From: Candidatus Eiseniibacteriota bacterium
GTDB lineage: Bacteria; Arandabacterota; Arandabacteria; Arandabacterales; Arandabacteraceae
DNA: 5,378 nucleotides
Direction of reading: 5' to 3'
Assembly: GCA_030592245.1 (NCBI GenBank)
Contig: JAUVJV010000195.1
Coordinates: 1 to 5,378, forward strand
Under the pieces are notes generated by a model. It searched no databases. It saw nothing but the letters and a program-made list of their open reading frames with translations, and was not told the DNA's origin. Below, piece after piece: positions 5,278 to 5,378 of the stretch (position 1 is its first letter; each line of letters opens with the position of its first letter). The translations under genes were made by a program, and so were the position numbers.

Positions 5278-5378
5278 CAGGCCGGTATCGGTCTTCCTCG
5301 CTGCCTAACGGAGAGTTCACCAGCTGTCCGGCAGGCATCCACCTTCCGGCAGACCTCACCTGCGGTGCTCCCCTGACT

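Overview
The window most resembles a chromosomal contig from an uncultured FCB-group bacterium of the Eisenbacteria / Krumholzibacteria / Latescibacteria type. This rests on recognised protein style: secreted parallel beta-helix proteins with GGAI/GGAV turns, the block ending in SPCAPGNHPDSVxCGLIGA, and Cys-rich secreted proteins with a CGDIDVFPVFW block. It is recognition from memory, not a search result. All well-supported genes are on the minus strand.

Layout, left to right. Positions 1-472 hold no gene I can defend. Positions 473-1126 encode a secreted Cys-rich protein with its own compact promoter. A 90-bp repeat in coding-like form (33-codon ORF, 1273-1374, plus strand) meets, tail to tail, a 5'-truncated beta-helix gene remnant (1383-1910). 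Next comes a compact minus-strand cluster of four small genes: a DUF883/YqjD/ElaB-like membrane-anchored protein (3150-3524), a YqjE/holin-X-like two-helix membrane protein (2668-3138), a 42-residue coiled-coil protein (2505-2633) and a 115-residue coiled-coil protein (2059-2406). The last two resemble halves of bacterial coiled-coil stress proteins. After about 400 bp without a convincing gene, a second copy of the 90-bp repeat meets, tail to tail, a full-length secreted beta-helix protein (4044-5105). Upstream of that gene's promoter lies a third copy of the repeat (5188-5277).

Two things stand out. First, all three secreted-type proteins end in the same short basic tail, W-G-x-I-K-[A/S]-x-[Y/F]-[R/K] followed by TAG. 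It is encoded with different synonymous codons, has no membrane segment and does not match a sorting signal I know. Second, the three dispersed 90-bp repeats have sharp boundaries, end exactly at a TGA, and differ in a way that mostly preserves one reading frame's protein (QWRGRRD-E/D-Y/F-RNFLM...). They recur in a fixed orientation beside the secreted-protein genes. The secreted genes thus look like a repeating module, into which the YqjD/YqjE-type envelope cluster may have been placed.
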